A DNA stretch of 64,000 nt, taken from contig NZ_SNAA01000002.1 of NCBI RefSeq assembly GCF_004358695.1, positions 186,001 to 250,000 on the forward strand, written 5' to 3'. The DNA is from Palleronia sediminis (lineage in GTDB: Bacteria; Pseudomonadota; Alphaproteobacteria; Rhodobacterales; Rhodobacteraceae). Under the pieces are notes generated by a model, which was not told where the DNA came from, did not search any database, and saw only the letters and a list, made by a program, of their open reading frames with translations. The position numbers and the translations under genes were made by a program. Below are positions 56,712 through 64,000 of the stretch, one piece after another. The first letter of the stretch is position 1. The number at the start of each line of letters is the position of its first letter.

Positions 56712-57438
56712 GGATCATCCTTTCGCGCAGCGTCAGGGCGCGCAGGCGGCGGGCGCGGATCTCGGTCCGGGTCCGGGCCAGCACCAGCGCGAGGAAAAGC
56801 AGCACGAAACCCGCGATGCAGACGAGCAGCGGGAAATAGAACACGTCGGCCACGTTTTCCTCGGCGTCGAGCGACAGCGACGCGCCCTGGTGCAGCCCCT
56901 GGTTCCAGAAGTTGACCGCGTAGCGCGACAGCACCGCGAATACCGAACCCACAAGGCACAGCACGCCGGTCAGGTCCGCGGCGGTGTCGTCATCCTCGAC
57001 CGCCTGCCACAGCGAGATATAGCCGAGGTAGAACAGGAACAGGATCAGGAACGAGGTCAGCCGCGGATCCCACGCCCACCATGTGCCCCACATGGGCTGG
57101 CCCCAGACCGCGCCCGTGACCAGCGCCACGAGCGTCATGGTCAGCCCCACGGGCGCCGCCGCGCGGGCGGCCAGCGCGCTGACATGGTGGCGGCGTACGA
57201 TCCAGACGAGCGAGGCGACCAGCATCATGAGCCACGCGTTGATGGCCATGAGCGCGGCGGGGACGTGCAGATAGATGATCTTGACGGTCGAGCCCTGCCG
57301 GTAATCGTCGGGCGTGAAGAAAAAGCCCCAGGTCAGGCCGACCACGAGGCACAGCGCCGCGAGACCGGCGATCGGGCGAAGCAGGCGGCCCGAAAGGGCC
57401 ATGAACTTCACGGGGTTGGCATAGGACCACAGCGACAT
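56704..57438 (-). CDS. ccmC: Haem transporter subunit CcmC
   Basis: CcmC binds haem and delivers it to CcmE during cytochrome c maturation. The 244-residue protein has six membrane helices and the tryptophan-rich signature WGTWWAWDPRLTS, plus the haem-coordinating His residues in LHVPAALMA and LHQGASL. It is read in the order ccmC-ccmD-ccmG with overlaps. ccmA and ccmB are not in the window. Confidence 0.96.
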   Translation of the reverse strand: MSLWSYANPVKFMALSGRLLRPIAGLAALCLVVGLTWGFFFTPDDYRQGSTVKIIYLHVPAALMAINAWLMMLVASLVWIVRRHHVSALAARAAAPVGLTMTLVALVTGAVWGQPMWGTWWAWDPRLTSFLILFLFYLGYISLWQAVEDDDTAADLTGVLCLVGSVFAVLSRYAVNFWNQGLHQGASLSLDAEENVADVFYFPLLVCIAGFVLLFLALVLARTRTEIRARRLRALTLRERMIHA

Positions 57439-57570
57439 GGCCGATGGTCTATCCCCAGCCCCGAGGCGGGGGCAAGGGCCGCGTGGCCGCAGCCGGGGCG
57501 CAATCGCCCGGCTTGGCGGATTCGTGATGGGGCGGCACCCGCCGAAGGGCGCGGGCCCGCGTGGTCGGGG

Positions 57571-59271
57571 TTATTGCGCCGCCTGCTCCATCTCGCCGCG
57601 GGTCGTCTTGCGGCCCACCGGGTCGGGCGGGCGAAAGGTCTCGGCACTGGCGCGTTTCCAGCGCTGGCGATAGGCCATGTGATCGTCGCCCTCGGTCAGC
57701 AGGAAACCCGTGGGAAGGTAGGTCCAGACATCGCTGGCCTCGACCATGGCGCCGTCGTTCTCGCGCTTCATGAAGTGGTAGGGCAGGAAATCGCGCGGGT
57801 CGTCGAGCCCGGCGGCGCCGGCGATCTCGGCCAGGGCGCGCATGGTGTTGCGGTGGAAGTTGTAGACCCGCTCGCCCTTTTCGGGAACGACGAGCGCGCG
57901 CTGGCGGATCGGATCCTGCGTCGTGACGCCGGTGGGGCATTCGTTGGTATGGCAGGCCTGCGCCTGGATGCAGCCTACCGCGAACATGAACCCCCGCGCC
58001 GAGTTGCACCAATCGGCCCCGAGCGCAAAGGCCCGCCCGATATCGTAGGCATGGATGAGCTTGCCCGAGGCGCCGATGCGGATGCGCTCGCGCACGCCGG
58101 CGCCCAGCAGCGTGTTGTGCACGAAGCTCAAGCCCTCGTTCAGGGGCATACCGACATGGTTGGCGAATTCCAGCGGGGCGGCCCCGGTCCCGCCCTCGGT
58201 GCCGTCGACCACGATGAAATCGGGATAGATCCCGGTCTTGATCATCGCCTTGACGATGCACATGAACTCGCGGCGATGCCCGATACAGAGCTTGAACCCC
58301 ACGGGCTTGCCGCCCGACAGGTCGCGCAACCTGCCGATGAATTCGCAGAGCTCGGTCGGGTTCGAGAACTCCGAATGCCCCGCCGGCGAGACGCAGTCCT
58401 TTCCCATCTCGACGCCGCGCGCCTCGGCGATCTCTTCGGTGATCTTGGCCGCGGGCAGCATGCCGCCATGGCCGGGCTTTGCACCTTGGCTCAGCTTGAT
58501 CTCGACCATCTTGACCTGGTCGTCGGTGGCCTGGGCGCGGAACTTTTCGGGGTCGAAATTGCCCTCGGCATCGCGGCAGCCGAAATAGCCCGACCCGATC
58601 TCCCAGATCAGGTCGCCCCCCTGCCGGTGATAGCTGCTGATCCCGCCCTCGCCCGTGTCATGGGCAAAGCCGCCCTTTTTCGCGCCGATGTTCAGCGCCT
58701 TGATGGCATTGCCCGACAGCGAGCCAAAGGACATGGCCGAGATGTTGTAGAGCGAGGCGTCATAGGGTTTCGCGCAATCCGGGCCGCCGATGCGTACGCG
58801 GAAATCGTGGCGGTCGAGATGGGTGGGCGTGATCGAATGGGTCATCCACGAATAGCCGCCCTGGTAGACCGCCTTTTTCGTGCCGAAGGGGCGCGCGCCC
58901 TCCTGGTTCTTGGCGCGCTGGTACACGATCGAGCGGTCCTCGCGGCTGAACGGCTCTTCGTCCTGGTCGGATTCGATGAGGTATTGGCGGATCTCGGGGC
59001 GGATCTTTTCGAAGAGGAACCGGAAATGCCCCATGATCGGATAGTTGCGCAGCACCGCATGTTCGGTCTGCACCACGTCGCGCAGCCCCGTCAGCGCAAG
59101 CGCGATGAACACCGCCGCGGGCAGCCAGAACCATTCCGACAGAGCGGTCGCGGCCCAGAAAAGCAGCACCGACACAACCACCACCGCCGCGAAAACGGCA
59201 TAGCGGTCGAGCGGGCCGATACGGAATTTCGGTGGTCTATGTCCGCTCAAAGACGACTCCCATGCTGTCAT
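57571..59271 (-). CDS. Membrane-anchored FMN-binding glutamate-synthase-like protein
   Basis: The 566-residue protein has an N-terminal hydrophobic pair (VFAAVVVVSVLLFWAAT, WLPAAVFIALALTGL, about 24-60). A glutamate-synthase alpha-subunit-type barrel (GltB FMN domain, about 130-530) follows, with FGSLSGNAIKALNIGA, GAKPGHGGMLPAAKIT, VDGTEGGTGAAP and a CxxxxxC-like cluster motif CHTNECPTG. This is the stand-alone family annotated as FMN-binding glutamate synthase. Glutamine amidotransfer and NADPH domains are missing. Its real reaction is unknown. ATG 59271 lies inside the end of the GH13 gene (35-base overlap). Confidence 0.88.
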   Translation of the reverse strand: MTAWESSLSGHRPPKFRIGPLDRYAVFAAVVVVSVLLFWAATALSEWFWLPAAVFIALALTGLRDVVQTEHAVLRNYPIMGHFRFLFEKIRPEIRQYLIESDQDEEPFSREDRSIVYQRAKNQEGARPFGTKKAVYQGGYSWMTHSITPTHLDRHDFRVRIGGPDCAKPYDASLYNISAMSFGSLSGNAIKALNIGAKKGGFAHDTGEGGISSYHRQGGDLIWEIGSGYFGCRDAEGNFDPEKFRAQATDDQVKMVEIKLSQGAKPGHGGMLPAAKITEEIAEARGVEMGKDCVSPAGHSEFSNPTELCEFIGRLRDLSGGKPVGFKLCIGHRREFMCIVKAMIKTGIYPDFIVVDGTEGGTGAAPLEFANHVGMPLNEGLSFVHNTLLGAGVRERIRIGASGKLIHAYDIGRAFALGADWCNSARGFMFAVGCIQAQACHTNECPTGVTTQDPIRQRALVVPEKGERVYNFHRNTMRALAEIAGAAGLDDPRDFLPYHFMKRENDGAMVEASDVWTYLPTGFLLTEGDDHMAYRQRWKRASAETFRPPDPVGRKTTRGEMEQAAQ

Positions 59272-61606
59272 GGAGCACGATGGGCCCCGATAGGTAATCC
59301 TCGCCGATGGTGGGGGTGCGCAGCACGCAGCGCCATCCCGCCCCCTTCAGCCCCGGAATGGGCAGGCGCAGGGGGTCGAACTCGTCGCTGGGGCCGCCTT
59401 CCATGTGGGTGATGGTGAAAACCTCCTTGCCCGGACCCTTGCGGTAAGAGGTGAAGATCGTCTTACCGTCCACCGGCTGCAGATAGTCGAAATGATCCTC
59501 GGGCCCAAGATTGCCGCGCAACCACATGTTGTCGCGGCGAAAGTTCCGCAGCTTTAGCATGAAGCCCGTCTGCGCCGGGTTAAGCATGGATACCGTGTTG
59601 AAGACATTGCAATATTCATGCATGTCATCCATCCAGGCGCGCGCGATCTCCTTGAGATCGCGCACGGTGAAATGGCCCGGCCCCGCCAGCGGCGGCTCGA
59701 CCCCGTTCAAGAGCTTGGCGATATGGTCGACGTCGTAATCCGTCACTTCGACCAGCGCCGGCAGGAACTCGAAGAACCGCTTGAGCTCTTCGCGGGTCTC
59801 GAAGCCCAGTTGCTTGAGCCGCGTGAAATTGCCCGGAATCGAATAGTGATAGGCGTCGACCTGCCACTTGAGGCTGATCGCCTCTTCGGCGACGACCTTG
59901 ATGCCGTACTTGTCGTCCTGGTTGCGGATGAAGCCCCAGTTGCCCCGCGCCGTGGCGTTAAGGAAATCCATCGGCACGCCGGGAAACGCCGCGTAGGTCA
60001 GCATCGACACGGCGGGGTTGTCATAGGCCTTTTCGAGGATCTCCATCCGGGTGTCGCCGAGCCGGGTGTTGATGTTGAGCTTGGGATTTACCTGCGTGCC
60101 GCGCCTGAGCGTGTCGTGGTTGGCCGTGCCCGAGATCCAGTTCGACCCGCGGGCCAGCATCTCCTTGATGCGCCACCATTTCGACAGCCAGTAGCCATAG
60201 ATGAACGGCGTGTTATGCGCGAATGTCAGCGGCCCCCACTGGAACACGTCGTCGTCGTTCTGGGTCTCGATCACCGCGCGATAGGTCGACGAAAGCTCCC
60301 AATCCTCCTGCGGCCAGGGGCGCCCGTCCTCGAAGATGAACCACGGCCGATAGCGGGTGCCGGCGGCTTCCTGCTCGATATCGGCCATGGATTGCAGGAA
60401 CTCGTCGTCATGACGCAGCTCCTGCGCCTGGTTGTCCCACCATTTGAAATCCTGCGCGCCGTCCACCCGCACGCCGTCGGCGCCGAAATCGACCTTGCGG
60501 CGCTGCATCTCGAGAAGGATCGCGCGCACGGCCGGGTTCTTGTAGTCGAGGTTCTGGCCATACATGTTCGGCCCCGCGAAGAAATGCGGGTTGAGCGCGC
60601 GCAGCCCCTGGTTGTCGGCATGGCCGAAGACCACGTCCAGGATCAGCATCTTGGGCTTGGTCGGGAAATTGTGCAGCGCGGCGGCGAAATCCATCAGCTC
60701 GTCCGGCCGGCCCGATTCCAGCAGCACCGGGTTCACCGTGCCCATGCCCGCGATGACGATGTCATAGCCCCAGTTCGTGGTATTGGGCCGGATCAGGTTC
60801 ACCGTGACGTGGTGGTGATCGTCCGGATCGGCAATCTCGGACCAGAAATCGGGGCCGGTCTCGTAGACCGTCGTCGGCTCCACCGGCAAGAGCTGCACCG
60901 CGTCATAGCCCAGGAACAGCTCGTCCAGCGGATCGCGGTTGAGCCCCTTTTCCACCCGCTCGGACAGGCGTTCGTAATGGCGCGTGAGGCTTGCGAGCGT
61001 GCCGCCCGCGGTGGCGGTCGGCACATGGATCTGGAGGATATTCGCAGGCGGGCCGAACTTGCGCGGGGTCTCGCCCGCGAACCCCTCCCAAAAGGCGGTG
61101 TCGCGCCGCGCCGCCCGCATCGCGGCCACATCGTAGAGCTCGGCGGGCGCCATGACGCCGAAGGGCAGCGACATGGCCAGCGGGTCGAGAATGCGGTGCC
61201 ACTCGTCGTTCTGGTCGCGCCAGACCAGCGTGTAGAAATCGCCCCCCTCGTCGCGCCGCCCCGCGCGCATCCCGCGCGCGGCCGCGAATGTATGCGCCTC
61301 GTAGCGGGCGACGGGCAGGTAGGCGCGTTCGAACACCAGCTCCTGGTGGGCGCGGGTCAGGTCCAGCGGCTCGACGGGCGACAGCACCTCGAGGAACACG
61401 TCGCCATCGGGCACGCGGTTGTCCAGCAGCTCGGGCGTCCAGAAGCCGAAGCTCGCGATTTCGCCGTCCCAGTGCCCGCCCAGCTTGCGCGCGATGGCCA
61501 TGTGCGCGTCAAAGGCGGTATCCGCCGTGGTCAGCGTCTCGCGACAGAATTGCGCAAGCCCTTCCGCCATGTCCATGTCGGCGGCGATGCGGTCGTCCAA
61601 TGCCAT
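59237..61606 (-). CDS. GH13-type glycosidase, probable glucosylglycerol hydrolase
   Basis: The 789-residue protein resembles the glucosylglycerol hydrolase (GghA) group in length and conserved stretches. It has a GH13 barrel with nucleophile Asp382 (GVRVDGAQDF), acid Glu426 (FIFEDGRPW) and Asp498 (GTANHDTLRR). A long N-terminal domain (about 230 residues) precedes the barrel. GghA breaks the osmolyte glucosylglycerol to glucose and glycerol in cyanobacteria. The reading here is by similarity of motifs remembered, not a search. An alpha-amylase-like role is the alternative. The gene is grouped with pgm and malQ. Confidence 0.65.
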   Translation of the reverse strand: MALDDRIAADMDMAEGLAQFCRETLTTADTAFDAHMAIARKLGGHWDGEIASFGFWTPELLDNRVPDGDVFLEVLSPVEPLDLTRAHQELVFERAYLPVARYEAHTFAAARGMRAGRRDEGGDFYTLVWRDQNDEWHRILDPLAMSLPFGVMAPAELYDVAAMRAARRDTAFWEGFAGETPRKFGPPANILQIHVPTATAGGTLASLTRHYERLSERVEKGLNRDPLDELFLGYDAVQLLPVEPTTVYETGPDFWSEIADPDDHHHVTVNLIRPNTTNWGYDIVIAGMGTVNPVLLESGRPDELMDFAAALHNFPTKPKMLILDVVFGHADNQGLRALNPHFFAGPNMYGQNLDYKNPAVRAILLEMQRRKVDFGADGVRVDGAQDFKWWDNQAQELRHDDEFLQSMADIEQEAAGTRYRPWFIFEDGRPWPQEDWELSSTYRAVIETQNDDDVFQWGPLTFAHNTPFIYGYWLSKWWRIKEMLARGSNWISGTANHDTLRRGTQVNPKLNINTRLGDTRMEILEKAYDNPAVSMLTYAAFPGVPMDFLNATARGNWGFIRNQDDKYGIKVVAEEAISLKWQVDAYHYSIPGNFTRLKQLGFETREELKRFFEFLPALVEVTDYDVDHIAKLLNGVEPPLAGPGHFTVRDLKEIARAWMDDMHEYCNVFNTVSMLNPAQTGFMLKLRNFRRDNMWLRGNLGPEDHFDYLQPVDGKTIFTSYRKGPGKEVFTITHMEGGPSDEFDPLRLPIPGLKGAGWRCVLRTPTIGEDYLSGPIVLHDSMGVVFERT

Positions 61607-61618
61607 GTCTTTCCCTTC

Positions 61619-64000
<2,382 letters not shown>

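Overview
The window is a continuous, GC-rich (roughly two-thirds G+C by eye), densely coded chromosomal segment of an alphaproteobacterium, most likely of the family Rhodobacteraceae (Roseobacter/Rhodobacter group). The reasons are a one-cysteine Rhodobacter-type IscR heading a suf operon, adjacent DUF6456 and DUF6477 genes, a non-pyrrolysine MttB-family methyltransferase, a CckA hybrid kinase, a GTTC-N7-GTTC SOS box before recA, and Irr-type (ICE) boxes. I see no insertion sequence, prophage, integrase or CRISPR array. The novelty lies mainly in regulation, small genes and unusual gene partners, not in a foreign island.

Layout. 1-2.1 kb: divergent cell-wall genes (L,D-transpeptidase, cut by the window edge, and a DUF882 peptidase). 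2.1-6.4 kb: lipA, catalase with an Irr box, and the divergent DUF6456/DUF6477 pair with helically phased TTAAC repeats between them. 6.4-12.4 kb: MttB-like methyltransferase, guaA, an EamA transporter, an unassigned P-loop protein and a secreted Pro/Ala-rich protein. 12.5-17 kb: metA (predicted acetyl-CoA user), a lipoprotein-like hydrolase, ppk2, a TetR regulator, transaldolase. 17-21.1 kb: a membrane EEP phosphatase/nuclease, then a stress cluster (22-residue membrane microprotein, nutrient-deprivation-induced-like protein, holin-X/DUF1469, DUF3618, PRC-barrel) with candidate EcfG-type promoters. 21.2-29.6 kb: tRNA-Arg(CCG) and the ten-gene iscR-nifS-sufB-orf-ybjQ-sufCD-yip1-yip1-sufS operon behind a second Irr box.

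29.6-35.3 kb: alpha/beta hydrolase, Pmp3-type microprotein, icd, SMR transporter, MscS channel and typA/bipA. 35.3-44.6 kb (minus strand): DUF1330, alaS, recA with SOS box, cckA, an RsmB-like methyltransferase and guaB. 44.6-54.6 kb: a GNAT/FemAB-like gene and the alpha-glucoside uptake operon aglEFG-aglA-aglK, divergent from a GH1 beta-glucosidase and glucokinase. 54.7-57.4 kb: DUF2248 zinc metallopeptidase and ccmC-ccmD-ccmG for cytochrome c maturation. 57.6-64 kb: a membrane-anchored glutamate-synthase-like FMN protein, a glucosylglycerol-hydrolase-type GH13 enzyme, phosphoglucomutase and 4-alpha-glucanotransferase (cut by the window edge).

How they fit together. The right-hand third forms a carbon-storage and glucoside module: import and hydrolysis of alpha-glucosides and beta-glucosides to glucose, phosphorylation by glucokinase, and interconversion with glycogen or maltodextrin and glucosylglycerol through Pgm and MalQ. 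The centre couples iron status to Fe-S assembly and catalase through Irr and IscR. The stress cluster, PRC protein and Pmp3 protein share GGAAC-N16-CGTT-like promoters, which suggests one extracytoplasmic-function sigma regulon.
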